A model generated the notes under the pieces. The model was not told where the DNA came from and ran no database searches. It saw only the letters and a list, made by a program, of their open reading frames with translations. A program made the position numbers and the translations under genes. A stretch of DNA of 64,000 nucleotides from Coriaria nepalensis (Eukaryota; Streptophyta; Magnoliopsida; Cucurbitales; Coriariaceae): NCBI GenBank assembly GCA_027186245.1, contig CP114493.1, positions 1,185,501 through 1,249,500 of the forward strand, in the 5' to 3' direction. Shown here one piece after another: positions 23,914 through 36,716 of the stretch. Numbering within the stretch: the stretch's first letter is position 1; each line of letters begins with the position of its first letter.

Positions 23914-25459
23914 TCAGCAACGGGAGCCCTTCTTGCAATTCAATACACCCGCCGCGGTCGTTATCGAACCGACAAGAGAAGATGGTCTCGCACTCAAACT
24001 AGAAGCTCTTGCATACGTGGACGAAGATCCAGCTCCTGATGCTGTAAAAAACGCACCGTTTACCAGCAAGTCTCCTTCTGACCTCCAATTCCAGCTGCTC
24101 CATTCGTCCTCCGATGCCTCCTCACGTTTAGTCACCTGCACATCCCCGTACTCAATCAAACACCCCCAAAAATTAATAAAATTAAGTTGTTAAATTTTTT
24201 TTTTTTAATTATTTATTAAGTTACCTCTTTGCTGGATCTATCATCTGGAGCTACAAATCTGTTGCCTTGGCTATTAATGGTGGGTGAAGCACTACCTCCA
24301 ATTGCATACATCTCCCAATGGGTATAGTCATTGTTCACCACATGGAAATATCCATGTCTACATCTGTATAATTTTCACAAATATTAATAATGTTCCATTT
24401 TATTATTATTATTATTATTATTATTTTAAACTGAAATTGAAGTTGATGTAATCAAGGAATCCAATGTGTGTTTGAATCCTTTCTGCCTTACCTAGGCATT
24501 CTTTGGACAAGGCCTTCTCCAAAGTGATTGAAAGCTATAGTTACTTGCATGTCCTTATCTTGGGTGTAGGAATCACTGTGTCCTAACAACATGACCTTAT
24601 CATGGTGGGTCATATAGTTGTTCGAGATGGTGATGAAATTGGACCCATGGATTGCATCAATCAACCCGTCGTTGCAGTTTGACAATGAGCAATGGTCCAC
24701 CCAAACATGGCTCCCGCCGAAGATCGATACCCCATCACCGTCCGATATCGTCCTCCACCCGTAATGCCCTGGGGAGTCCCTCACGTCAGTATTCCCTCCT
24801 TGCTTACAGTCATGTATGTTTATCCCGTGGATGATAATATTCGTAACGTATTGAATAGTGATGCACGGACCGCCAGCAATGTGAACACTAGCCCCTCTGC
24901 CGTCAATTGTTTTGAACGAGTTCATGATCAGTTCCTCTTTCAGCCTGATGGTCATGTCGCGGGGGAAAATTATCCAAAGAGGTTCGTCCTGGATCACCGC
25001 ATACCGTAATGTACCCGGTTTTGGGGTTACAGGATCATCATCACTATCATCCGTGATCTCGTAAATCTTTCCATCTCTTCCTCCAATAGCATTCTTTCCA
25101 AACCCTATTGCACAATCCGCTAGCCTCTGACGATTCTTTTCCCAATTCGGGTCACATCGCCAACAATCGTCGATCGGATTGCCCGTTCCACACGAGAGAT
25201 AGGCCAAATTCCTCCTCGATTCGTTGATGCTCCTGTTGAAACCATGTCACACATTTCCAACATTATTAACCATACCATAATGTAACTAAAATAAATCAGC
25301 AAACACATCACAATCGCACTTTTACCTATGCACATCTTGCACTACAAGTTCAGGGTCACTGGCAGCCGGTGAGGAGGAGGAAGAGGAGAGGGAAAGGGTG
25401 AGGAGAGAAAAGAGGAAGATGAGTGAGAGAGAGAGAGAAGAGGAATGTAGTGGGGCCAT
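23914..25459 (-). CDS. Pectate lyase (polysaccharide lyase family 1), secreted
   Basis: Four minus-strand exons in phase: 25326-25459, 24492-25232, 24225-24363 and 23914-24135, giving 411 residues. The enzyme cleaves de-esterified homogalacturonan in the cell wall by calcium-dependent beta-elimination. Residues 1 to about 33 are a hydrophobic, Leu/Ser-rich signal peptide. The plant N-terminal part has [20 protein letters not shown]. The parallel beta-helix follows with [14 protein letters not shown], the calcium-site aspartates in DGDGVSIF (209-216), [10 protein letters not shown] and DGLIDAI (about 234-240), then [10 protein letters not shown]. The catalytic arginine region [11 protein letters not shown] starts at 289, followed by [19 protein letters not shown]. 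The start is the ATG before the signal peptide, 133 bases downstream of a TATA box. It appears intact. Which PLL subgroup it belongs to cannot be told by eye. Confidence 0.95.
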
Positions 25460-25591
25460 TTACTTTACCTCTTGTTTCCTTAATTGGAAAGCAAAGTAAA
25501 GGTAGTGTATAGAGAGTGAAGGAATGAATGAGAGAAAGTCTAGAGTAGATTAGAGTAGAGAGTGTGAGGAAATGAATGAAGCAAAAGGGTG

Positions 25592-25599
25592 TATATATA
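25592..25599 (-). promoter_or_regulatory. TATA box of the pectate lyase gene
   Basis: TATATATA on the minus strand, 133 bases upstream of the predicted ATG, with a purine-rich plus strand (CT-rich leader) between. Confidence 0.55.
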
Positions 25600-25619
25600 A
25601 GAAAATGAAGCTTGCCCGG

Positions 25620-28600
25620 GGTTGGCGCCAATTAATCTAAACATGTGGGGCCTATTTGCATCGTGATTTCAGGTTTTTTTTTTTCTTTAAAACTTATCTT
25701 ACTATTGGGGAGGCAGTTGGGAAAATGTCTTAAATGAAGGCCGTTAGCCGACGGTGGCTGGTGGGGAGTAACTTGGAGGCTGCTTAATTCTCTTACTCTC
25801 TATCCCAATTAACAAATCCTTCCCACGTGAATTAAGACTCGACTCGACTCGAGACATTTTAACCTACTATTTTTGGAATTTAATATTTTTAATTATTCAA
25901 ATTATACCATGTTAGTATTTTTTTACTATCAAATACTGATGTTTTTTTTTTTAATCATAACTTTAAATAGGTTAAAAGTTCTCGAGTTTAATTTTACAAA
26001 TCGAACTCATTCTCGATTAACGATTGAAATTATTAAACGACTCAATTTTGTACCATAAATAGGGAAACATGGGAAAGACATCTTGCATTATTACCTTACA
26101 TTATTATCTTAATTAATGTTAGAATGTGGTCCCAATTGTAGGACATATCATACATGCAAGTATTGTATTAAATAGTATACGAATGAATGAAACTTGCTAG
26201 TTACTCCAAATGATGCCTAATTTCCATATACATGCAAGTTATTTATGTTATGTTTAAACGGTCCTCGGGTTGAGTTGTTGTCGGGTGGGATCGGTTTGCC
26301 TTTGTCCCGATCCGATGTGGGCCCCCAATTGGTTCGAAAATCAAATTTGAAAAATTTCAACCATTCTTTAGAAATATACAGACGAGGTTGACAAAGGAAG
26401 AAGCCAAAATTTCCATACTTGATGCATAATTACATCATTTATTACATCATTACACAATTATATCATTATAGAAATACACAATTAGATAATATTATTTATG
26501 TCATATTTTAATTAATAATAAAAAAATATGCACGCCTCATGTTCATGCATGATTAGATCCGTACCATATTCGTACTTACCCACCCGTTATAGTACCAACC
26601 CGACCAATATCACCGAGTTTAATTCACTGTCTTTCAAAAGCCTTTATAGCTATATTAAAATTTAAGCACAAGACAATATGGTGTCTTGACTCTTCATTAG
26701 TACATCAATTTCTTTACCTTTTTTTTAGTTTCTGCCGCTAATTTCAATTGATAAATTACTTTATTCTAAAGTCAAATTTATACAATAAAATTCCGCCTAA
26801 AATCTTCATCATCCTCAACCCAAAAAAAAAAAAAAGGGGGGGGGGTCAAAATTTGAAATTAAGAAAAATAAAAGGATTGGGAAGCAAGTGCTGACATGGC
26901 ACAATGACACCCACCTCCAAAGTCGACTTGTGAACATGTAGTCGACACATGTCCCGCTAGAAGGGCCGTAGTATCCGCTTATATTTTGCGGTGAGTCAGG
27001 ATACGATAGCTACGTTCACACAAGCTTGATTCTTATTCTTCCCTCCCGTTAGTACGGTTATCGTCCTGACTATCCTGACCGTTGATCAGGATTTGTCGGC
27101 CCATTAAAGAAACTGATTTTTTTTTCTTTTTTTTAAAAAAAAAAAAAAATCGAGAACTCTCCCACATAATAAATTATAAATTATAAGAAAATAATTAAAT
27201 CAATAATATTATTAAATAAATTTAATATCAAATATTATAAATTAAAAAACTCACCCCTACTTAAAACGACTACCGATGTTTTTGGACATAAACCACGTGG
27301 GAGTCGTTGTCAGCAGTTAATGGAGGATCAAATCAGGTTCTTTCTTTCTTTCTTGCCTACTAAAATTAGATTAATTTTTGAAGAAGCATAATCCAATTAA
27401 AAGCCTTTTTAAATTATAGTTTAATTTTTTTTCTTCTTAATTTGAAGTTTTTTTTTAATAAATAAATAAAATTAAATAAAATTAAATAAAATTAAATAAA
27501 ATTAAATTAATATTTAAATTTATCCGTATAATGCATATAACTAAATTTATGAGTCGACTAATCCAATATCATTAAGTAGTATTTGGATGAGGTAGAATTT
27601 ATTGACTCAAATCCAGAATGGACAGGCACGTTGGTTACATATATATACATATATATATTATATATGAGTGATATATGTGTATAAACGCTTTTTGGATAAA
27701 ATAATTGTAGTGGAAACGTGGTGCTTGTCAAACACTACATGTGGCAGTCCTTTTCTTAGCCAATACACTTTTTTTATAAGGTGGAAATCCACATCAGCAT
27801 TTAATTTTTCTTTGGGCTTGAAGGGCTTCATGATATGTTGGCCCGTTTTTGTCAATTTCTTTTATATTTTTCCACCGACAACTTTGATTTCACCGAATGA
27901 TTCAACAGAGAAGCACGACAAGTCGGTTATGAACATTTTAGAACACATTTTGGTTCCGCATCTCAAGGAAATGAGAATAAAAGAAAAAAGTATATTATGA
28001 TTTTTATCGTATATGTTTGATTGTATATTGAATGATGGAGAAAAATGGATTTTGTTTTTGAATTAAATTAAATTATCTATTTAATTATGAAAATTATATA
28101 AGTAATATAATTGAATATAAATAATATATAAGAGATTTAATATAAATAAATGAATATATCAATTTATACGAAACTATCATCAGATCTTAATATCCAATTA
28201 TCGATCATAGTTAATTAGATTATATTTCATAAATATTCATAATGCAACTTATAATCCAATTTATAAATGTATTATAATTCATAATACAACAACATACATA
28301 ATCCAATATGTTTACAGAAAATATACCATAATCTATCAAATTCATTATAATTGATTCCAACTAACTTAATATTGACCACTAAACGTGATTTGTTATAAGT
28401 GCAAATCATCTAAACAAGTGTTTTGCTACGACCGCAAATCACCTAAAAAGAAATTTAATTATTGACTAGACCTAACTACCATTCAAGGGTCGATATTTTC
28501 TTAATGCATCTCTCCCGACCTCCTTTCAACATCTACTTCACAAACATCATCTTTCTCGAAGGAATTGTAAACATCTATTAGCCCAACAAAAGGTGCCAAG

Positions 28601-28719
28601 AAGTGAGCCATCTACATTACTTTACTAAACGTGATTGGCAATGCATGGAGCTCGTTCGTAACATTGATCATCTGATTATGAATGTGATACCCCAGGTGGG
28701 ATGTATCACCATCCTCCAC
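25620..28719. other. AT-rich intergenic region without a gene
   Basis: About 3.1 kb. It has an A-run joined to a run of ten G near 26821-26846, A/T homopolymers near 27118-27150, a decanucleotide microsatellite (27466-27512) and TA-rich DNA near 27640. No recognisable protein-like frame was found; the longest frames have no family resemblance. Confidence 0.5.
27466..27512 (+). repeat. Decanucleotide microsatellite (AAATAAAATT)n
   Basis: About four to five tandem copies of a ten-base unit, AAATAAAATT, inside an A/T-rich stretch. Confidence 0.75.
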
Positions 28720-28857
28720 GGCGCCACTCATACATAATATTATCCGGGTTGGAACATAAGCCACCATCCAGGTGGGAACCTAAGTCACCACCCGAAAGAA
28801 AAATCGGGGATAGTGGCTTAGGTTCCCGCTCATATAATAATATGTATGAGTGGCGTC
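28720..28857. repeat. Inverted-repeat hairpin, arms about 50 bases
   Basis: The left arm (28720-28769) starts GGCGCCACTCATACATAATA. The right arm (28805-28857), read on the other strand, starts GCGACGCCACTCATACATAT. Both then carry a GGAAC-(A/C)TAAGCCAC block. The loop is about 35 bases and contains a third, directly repeated copy of that block (28773-28795). It has the form of a small fold-back or MITE-like element. Confidence 0.75.
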
Positions 28858-29720
28858 GCTCGGAGTGTCACAATGAAGTCCGTCACTCGTTAGTTTCAAA
28901 ATCGCATTTTCAATTTTTTCCATAACGGATTCGAACCTCACACTTGCTTCCACTAGTGCACTCAGATCTATTCCTTCACGAGTAGTTTTTTTCTTCTTAA
29001 CTGGTTTCCTTGATTCTCCTTCAAGATAATTACGTCCAACACTGTTTTCGGTTTTCGATGATGTAAAATTAAATTTGTTGTCATCCACTTTAAGATCATT
29101 TGGGAAATTCTTATCGATTTCAGCAATGACATACATGTCTTCCCTACCTTCATCATCAAGCCCTTTCATCACCATATATCTCAGCCAATTGTTCATATTA
29201 TGGTAAGGTTCAATTCTTAAACTGTTTTGCTCCCTTGTGACACTAAGACATGGAAAATGAACATTAGTTCAATATTCAACTTTTCCATCAACTAATATAT
29301 TCAAGCAATTTTATATAAACCTAATAAAAGAGTATATAAATCTAATAGCAGTTCAATAAATATATTTCCCATCAACTAGTTTATTCAAGCAATTTTATAT
29401 AAACCTAACAAAATAGTATATAAACATAACAAAAGAGTATCCCAATATCAGTTTATTCCAACAGTTTGTTTTAAACCTAACAAAGAATTATCCATGAAAC
29501 TCACCTTTGAAGAGAGATAAGCTTCCCATTCATCATCATCAACCTCCACACACTTCTTAACCGGACACCAACCGAAACTAGACGTACCGATAAGATCCTT
29601 GAGCATATAGTACCGTGTTTTCAAGCTCTTCATCCGCGACTTAACATGCGGGTCATCGTGACTTAATGAGCATTTTGACCATAAATCAAAATCAAAGCTA
29701 ACCCTGCACAAGAATGCGTA
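28780..29720 (-). pseudogene. Fragment of a Myb/SANT-like domain gene (transposon-associated family)
   Basis: Two minus-strand segments are visible. The first, about 29507-29703, has acceptor-like sequence before VSFDFDLWSKCSLS and then DPHVKSRMKSLKTRYYMLKD and GWCPVKKCVEVDDDEWEAYL. This is the C-terminal half of the plant Myb/SANT-like domain (Myb_DNA-bind_3 type) found in many transposase-companion proteins. A GT donor follows. The second segment (about 28780-29240) has an acidic and lysine-rich linker (SRKPVKKKKTTREGIDLSAL) and a coiled region (VRFESVMEKIENAILKL). Its end runs into the hairpin at 28720-28857, so the native C-terminus is lost. The N-terminal half of the domain and a start codon are not seen. 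Likely a broken gene; expression is unknown. Confidence 0.65.
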
Positions 29721-31411
29721 AGAATATATAAAATCAAAATCAAAGCATATATATCTATGCATAAGAAATATATTAACCATAAAATCAAAACTAATCCTTA
29801 AAAAAAAAACCCCCAAATTAAATCTACCCTAATCTGACATGCACAAATCTTCAACAAGAATTGCAAAAAAGATGAAAAATACTTGTGCATAGTTGATTTG
29901 AACAAGGAAGCTAAGCAAATTCTTCGTGTAAATTGTGACAAAAATTGGTAAAGTGTCTATCAAGCACTAATCATCTCATTTTATTCTCTTAGAGAAAATG
30001 GAGAATAAGTATAAATATACTTAACAAGTAAATAGAATGAAAATTATAAAATTCATTCTTAATCCTACGAAGAAACACGACTTAAGGGATGGACTGAGAT
30101 AGAAGCCCATTTAACATTTAAAGCTCAGTTTAAAATCAAGCCCAAATGCAAGTATAGAAGCCCAGCTCAGTCTAGCCACGTACAGTATCTTATCAGTTAA
30201 CACTTTAGACTGTAACAGCACGCGCCATTTGCGAGCGTGGGATTTATTTTCAGAAGCCGACCAATTGTTGCAGCTTTTTGCTTCCCCTTTCAGAACCCCA
30301 GAAAAAACTCAAGAACCCAACTGAAGAAAACTGACGAGCAACAGAAATTACTAAAACACCCCATGGAGAAAAGCTCGTTTTCCGAGACGAAGATTCCTGC
30401 AGCAAAGAAAGTCCTGACCCAATTCCCTTCCGTCTTCTGTACACGTCGGCTGGATCAGAGATAGAGTAGAGTCACAGTCTAGGGAGCTATGGCGTACCTA
30501 ACCACCCCTAACATTTATGACATTTACTACTTTGCCTCTTACCGCTCCTCCACCTCCACCTCCACCGCCTTCATCTTCTTCTTCTTCTTCTTCTTCACTG
30601 CTAGCTCGCTCTTCAAGAGCAAGGTTTTAGGGTTTAGGGCTTCGTACTCCGCTTCTGACTCTTGTTTCCCGCTTCGGATTCAACGAGATCTCTCTCTTCG
30701 TCAAACTTCATATTGCGTTCTTGGATTGGTCCTTATTTGCAGGTTTGGCGGGGAAATTTTTTCCATCTTTGTCGTTTCGCGTCTTTTGTTTGATCTCACT
30801 TGCATGTTTCGTTTTCCTTATTATTAATTCCGTGCTGCAGATATTTGATTTTTTTTACGATTCTTCTTCTCTCTCTCGAGAATTTCTCTCTCTCTCTAGG
30901 ATCCGCATTGGTAGAGAAATGTGAGTGGTTAGTTTTTAGGGAATGTGGATGTGTTTGTTTCTCGAGAAAATTACTCATGAGTTTCATTACAGGGTTTATT
31001 ATGTTCTGTTTTTGGTACTTGTCAGTGTGTTCTTCTTTTTGAAAAGGTGCTGCATTTTCTTTTCCCCCTCCCTTATGGAAGCTCTCATTTTTCTTCTTTT
31101 GCATTGTTGATGTGTTAACTTCCTTGTCTCCTTTCTATTTCTATTGACCTTGTGATTTTGCAGCAGATTTGGCAAGCGAGCATGCAGTTTCCTTTTTTAT
31201 TAGTCTGATCATTTTTACTTTACAAAAGTGTTTACTTCTTTTCCCATTCATGCATTCTTCTTAGTTGCTTGGAAATTCCAAGCTCAAAAAATGGAATTAA
31301 CAGATTTTTTATTTTTAAATATAGGGTTTCGTTGCAATGCTTTTCTTGCCTTGAAGCTGTCAATGTACATGAAACCTCTATCTGGATTTCTTAATATTTG
31401 AGCTTCTAATC
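29721..31411. other. Upstream region and long 5' leader of the STICHEL-like gene
   Basis: The part up to about 30180 is AT-rich intergenic DNA. From about 30230 it becomes richer in coding-like composition, with a (CTT)n run at 30570-30597 and two telomere-like motifs at 30625-30639. CT-rich blocks near 30868-30898 are typical of plant leaders. An open frame from 30489 (start MAYLTTPNIYD) is rich in Ser/Thr/Phe because it translates the microsatellite; I treat it as leader. One or more introns are likely between the transcription start and the ATG at 31412, but their borders are not certain. Confidence 0.45.
30625..30639 (+). promoter_or_regulatory. Telo-box-like motif in the leader
   Basis: TTTTAGGGTTTAGGG, two overlapping copies of the plant telomeric heptamer. 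Such boxes are common near transcription starts of plant genes for growth and translation. Confidence 0.4.
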
Positions 31412-34400
31412 ATGACTGATGGGAGGAGGCATTCGGTTGATATTCCAATCTCAAAAACCCTGGTAGCACTTCGGAGAGTAAGGTCCTTGAGAGATCCATC
31501 CACAATTTCTATGAGAAAATTCTCTTCCTTGGTTGACAATGAGAATTGGGAAGCTAACTCGGATAATGAAATTTCACTACAATTTCTCAACGACCACCCG
31601 CAAGGTGTGTACGATAGTTATGGTATGTTGAAGTCAAATAATTTAAGTTTATATACACAAAGAGAAGATTCTAGGGTAGGCGATTTTGTAGGTGGTTCGA
31701 TTCGCACCAAACAAGTTGATAATATCGAACTGGAACCAGAAGATAGAACAGATCAAACTGCAATATGGTCAAAATCCCATTATAATACAGTTAAACCATC
31801 TGAGTCCTTGGGCGATATTTCAAGTCAAGTCGGTAGCCCATCTCAATCTATAACAATAAGTGATTCCCCATTTTTCCGAAATGGAAAGGTTTATATTGAA
31901 GATCATAATCACCATGGATGTGCTGTAAGTTGTTGCTGGTCAAAGACTCCAAGATTTAGGAGATCAAATCTTCCTTCTGATACAGAAGAGAATCCTCTTT
32001 TATCTGCATATATAGAGGAGCCTTCTCTTTACGAAAATGGGAGGTTGAAAAGTGTGAGTAACGAAATTGCTCCATATGGAGAACTTCCGGGTGGTTTGAG
32101 TCAGAAATATAGGCCAAAATCGTTCGATGACTTGGTTGGGCAGAATGTGGTAGCAAGGTCTCTTTGGGGTGCTATTTTGAAAAGAAAGATTAGCTCTTTC
32201 TATCTTTTCCATGGCCCACGTGGGACTGGAAAGACCTCCACCTCAAGACTATTTGCTGCAGCTCTTAATTGTCTCTCTGCTTTGGAAAATAGGCCATGTG
32301 GTCTTTGCGAAGAATGTGTTTTGGTTTTTTCGGGAAGGAGTAGAGATGTGAAGGAAATAAATTCTATGAGAATTAACAAGACTGAAAGAGTTAGATCCCT
32401 TATTAAGAATGCAATGAACCCTCCAATTCCTTCTCGGTTTAAGATTTTCATCATTGACGAGTGCCATTTTTTGCGGGTGGAAACTTGGGCAACTTTATTA
32501 AGAAGCATAGAGAATCTCTCTCAACATGTGGTTTTTGTGATGGTTACTCCGGATCTTGATAAGATCCCTCGAAGTGTGGTTTCAAGGTCTCAGAGATATC
32601 ACTTTCCGAAGATAAGAGATGCTGATATTGCTACTAGATTGGGCAAGATTTGTCTTGAAGAGGATCTTCATTTTGATCAGATTGCTTTGGATTTCATTGC
32701 TGTAAGGTCTAGTGGGTCACTTAGAGATGCAGAGATGATGCTTGAGCAGCTGAGCTTGCTTGATAAGAAAATTACTTTGCCCCTGGCCCATGAGCTAGTA
32801 AGCATTTTGTTAACTATATTTATGTTTATTCTAGCTCGGATTTGATTTTGTCAAATTTAGTTGTGATTTTTCTAGAGGGCTCTTTTTGCAGATTGGGATT
32901 GTTTCTGATGATGAATTGCTTGAGTTGCTGGATTTGGCTTTATCATCAGACACTTCTAATACGGTAATAAGAGCAAGAGAGCTAATGAGATCAAGGATCG
33001 ATCCTATGCAGCTTATTTCACGGTTGGCAAATCTCATAATGGACATTCTTGATGGAAAATGTGAGGAAAGTTGTTCTGAAGCCAGAAGAAAGTTTTCTAG
33101 TGGTCATACTGGTAACTTCTAAATCCTGATAAATTTTAACCTTTGTAGGCATTGACTATTTCATTTACTAAAACGGGCATGAAAAAACCTACTGTTTTAG
33201 GTTTTAAGTCACCCTTATTGATGTATGATAGCCTGTTGCTTCTTAATTCTCCCCAGCATTGCATCTATAGCCAATCTATTTGTATTATGAAACTTTGATT
33301 TGCATGTACTAAGGCAATTACTATAATAAAACTACCATATCTATACTTTTTTATGTTGAAGATGCTATCTTCACAAATATAGTAACTAAGCATACTGGTG
33401 GTTAGGAATCTGAATGATGTTACTTTGACATTCCCCTCCCCTGTTTTAGGGTCTCAGTTAATTCTAATTACAACCTTTTCATGCTTCTGATTTTTATCTG
33501 TGTTACAGCCGAAGGATACTTGCAGAAACTGAGTCATGCTTTGAAAATACTTTTGGAAACCGAAAAACAATTTAGAATCTCGAAGAATCAGACAACATGG
33601 CTGACGGTGGCTCTATTACAATTAAGCTCTGTGGAATCTTCCTCCTTGGATTCTAATGAATCAAAGCAAGGTTTGAGAAATGCACGTGAGAAAGGTATTT
33701 GCTTCTGGTTCCGATTAATTCATTGTATTGATTCTTCCTAGTAACTTGGTTTAGGAGTCCGATATGACTTTGTCGTTTTCTGGATGCAGATGGTGAAGTT
33801 TATTGCTTCACATCACCCAACGGAGAGAAGATGAATAATCTAGTCAATTGTTTATCTAATGGCAACAAACCATGTAAGTTGGGGCTGTTGGATGATTGTA
33901 AAGGAACATTGGAATCCATTTGGAAGAGAGTGGTTGAATTATGCCAATCAAACTCTCTCAAGAACTTTCTTCAAAAACAAGGGAAATTGTCTTCTCTCTC
34001 AGTTAATCAAGGTCAGCAGATTTTTCTTTGTAACTAAGTTACATTTAGTCAGGACCCACCAAATTTTATGCAGGTTCCAGTTTACCCAAATTCCAATTTC
34101 GACCCTTTACCCGAAATGCACCTTAATAGATTCATTTTTCTTCCTGATGACGGGAATTGAGTGTTGTGTTGGGTCATTAGTTATTTCCTACAATTTAAAT
34201 GTCTCAATTGGGTTATATGATGTTAGCTACTTGTCATTTGTAATTTGAAACATTTCCCTCTCTCATAGTGATTTTGCTTCTATCTTCCAGGTCTCGCGGT
34301 AGCCGAATTACAATTCTGCCATCCAGACCACGTATCTAGGGCCGAGAAGTCATGGAAACTCATAGCAAGCTTACTTCAATCCTTACTCAGTTGCAACGTG

Positions 34401-34919
34401 GAGATCAGTATCACCCTTACATGTTACCCAGCATCCGATTCAAAGCTTTACACATTCAAGAAAAAAACATTCAGCTTGTTCAACTGTTCTCGAAGAATGA
34501 AACGCCACTCCAAATCACAACCATCTTCAGAAAAAGGAAGTGAATCGGATTATTACTCCAACATCACACCTCAAAAGCTCATGATCCAAGACACCCCTCT
34601 TTTAACCTGTTCCTCGGATTATGGATCTCAAATGGGGGCTGTAAGAAAACTGAGAAATAGTGATGGGAATGTCCTTAGCACTAGAACAACTACAACTGCA
34701 TCCCGGAAATCTTTTCAAGACGGGGTTCAGAAGACTCCTGGTGGGTTTTTGGTAAATTCCTCTAATAATGAAGGACAGGATTGGAGATGCCGGTCTTTAT
34801 CGTATCAAGAAGAGCGGGAGAGGCGGCCCAATTGTTTCCCGAAAACTCTGAGGCTTCAGAAAAGATTGCAGCCTTCAGAAATTTCCGAGATGATTTGTTG
34901 TGTTGAGCAACAAAACTAA
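31412..34919 (+). CDS. STICHEL-like 2 type protein (DnaX-like AAA ATPase)
   Basis: Five plus-strand exons in phase: 31412-32797, 32892-33111, 33509-33694, 33790-34011 and 34291-34919, giving 880 residues. The N-terminus (RRHSVDIPISKTLVALRRVR) matches the plant STICHEL-like 2 start. A clamp-loader-like ATPase follows: SQKYRPKSFDDLVGQ at about 229, Walker A GPRGTGKTST near 267, a zinc motif CGLCEEC near 295, Walker B IFIIDECH near 345, and the sensor/SRS region (VVSRSQRYHF) near 390. The related bacterial protein is the gamma/tau subunit of DNA polymerase III. STICHEL itself controls trichome branching, and relatives may not load clamps. The C-terminal 300 residues are Ser/Lys-rich and less conserved. 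In Arabidopsis its homologue lies next to a pectate lyase gene, as here. No lesion seen. Confidence 0.9.
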
Positions 34920-35756
34920 AGGTGCTTTTGAGCAACAAAAGCAGCCGGCAGAAAGATTTAGAGTCTAAATATGTTCCCAATCAGAGTAGTTTTGCAGCTA
35001 CAATGAAGAAGAGGTAGAGAGAGCTCCTCTTTGATAGGGAAAAAAAAAGGCCAAGTCTGATGGAACTTTATTCTAGCCCGGTAAGGGAAACTAGAGAGCC
35101 CATAGGCTCCACTTTCAAGCCATGTGAGATGCTTTTTGTTACATAATCTAAGTTGTCTCATTATTCTTTGGAGGAATATTTTCTAGTATGTTCATTTTTA
35201 TAAGATCATAAGATCAGAGACGTAGAGACGTAAATTTTATTTATAAGTTTAGGGATCTAAATTAAATAAAGTAAAAATTTTAGGGAATAAAATGTAGTTT
35301 ATTCAAATGAAACTGTAATGCTTAATTTCACATTAAAGTTTAAACAACCTTTGGATTAATGAATTAACTTAACTTATAAGACAATTATCATCTCTTCATT
35401 AAGGATAATAAGTTCATATATTTCTTTAGATTTCACAATTTTTGTATAAATATTTTTGAATCATGGACAGAGTCGGAAGAACAAATTGAAGACGACCAAA
35501 AAGATGTACAAAAATTAGGATAAATTAACAGTAGGATTTTAATCTAAACTTAAGATTTATTTACCCGAATTTAATAATTTGATTAAATTTGATAAAATAT
35601 ATTTTTAACAATTACATAAATAAGTATAAAAATATTTATTCTTATCACTTTTTCCCAATCGTTAGGGGTTAAAAGAGAATACTATTTTCTATTTCGAACA
35701 TTTTCAAAAACAAAACAAACCAAGAAATAAATTCTAATAGGTTTGCACTCAATTTA
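34920..35756. other. Intergenic DNA downstream of the STICHEL-like gene
   Basis: The first few hundred bases are probably its 3' untranslated region. The rest is AT-rich with no recognised gene or repeat until the palindromic element. Confidence 0.45.
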
Positions 35757-36716
35757 TAAAATGGAAAATTAGGACAAATTTTCAAAATTTTCAAAATTTT
35801 ACACAAATTATAATAAATATCTAATTTTTTTTTAATAATTATAATAAATATCTAATTTTAAGTTTAAATTACAATAAATTCTCAATTTCAATAAAATTAG
35901 ATAGAATTGTGATATGTATGTCATATAACTGTTGAGTAACTATTAAAATTCGATCTAAAATTTTATTTATATTTTTATCCTCTTAATTTATAGTTGATAT
36001 TTTTAATTCAATTTATTTATTTATTTTTATTTATTTTCGATTTCCACCTTACTTGCCGCCACCACCCTCCTTCCCTGCTACCACCACTCTTCTCCACTAA
36101 TACTACCGCCAACCTCCACAGCCAACGTAAAACTTTTAAAATTTTTATTATTTTCTCTATTTCTCTCTCTCTCTCATAAATATAAAAGAATTAATATTAA
36201 AATATTTAAAATAAAAAATCTTATATTGGCGATCCGCCATCAGTACTGCCAACCTCTATTATCGACATAACAATATTAAAATATTAATTAGTTTCTCTTT
36301 TTCTCTCTATCTCCTAAATATTAAAATAATACTATAAATTTATAATCTTATATTGTGGTGGAGGTTAGCGGTAGCACTGACGAAGTAGGGTGATGGTAGT
36401 GGGGCAGAGGAGAGTGCCGGTGATTAGTAGAGTAGAAATAGAAAAAATAAATAAAAAATAATGTGGAAAAATTTTAATTTAAATTAAAAGAGGTAAATAT
36501 ATAAATAAAGTTTTTAGTTTGGTCAAATTTAGAATGTTAATAGTCACTTAACAGTTATGTGATTTGTACATGACAATTTCATCTATTTTTAATAGAATTA
36601 AGGGTTAATTATAATTTAAATTCTAAAATTTAATGTTTATTATATTTATAAAAAAATTCTGAATATTCATTATAATTTATGATCAGTTTTGATGGTTTTC
36701 TAAATTCTCCATTTAA
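35757..36716. mobile_element. Long inverted-repeat (fold-back) element
   Basis: The two ends are reverse complements over at least about 200 bases. On the left, CATATAACTGTTGAGTAACT (about 35922) matches the complement of AGTCACTTAACAGTTATGTG (about 36542). The outer part (ACAAATTATAATAAATAT, about 35800) matches the complement of ATATTCATTATAATTTATGA (about 36662). The inner parts also mirror each other as CCACC-rich DNA near 36045-36110 against GGTGG-rich DNA near 36355-36420. They share internal direct repeats around TTTCTCTCT...ATCTTATATT. It has no coding capacity. The size and structure suit a fold-back or long-TIR Mutator-like non-autonomous element; the target-site duplication was not identified. 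Confidence 0.65.

Noticed and set aside
24652..25009. Plus-strand frames across the pectate lyase exon
   Set aside because: They are antisense to a strongly conserved exon and show no family resemblance.
30489..30827. 112-codon frame (MAYLTTPNIYD) as a separate gene
   Set aside because: It mostly translates CTT and T-rich microsatellite, lacks homology signs and lies in the probable leader of the STICHEL-like gene.
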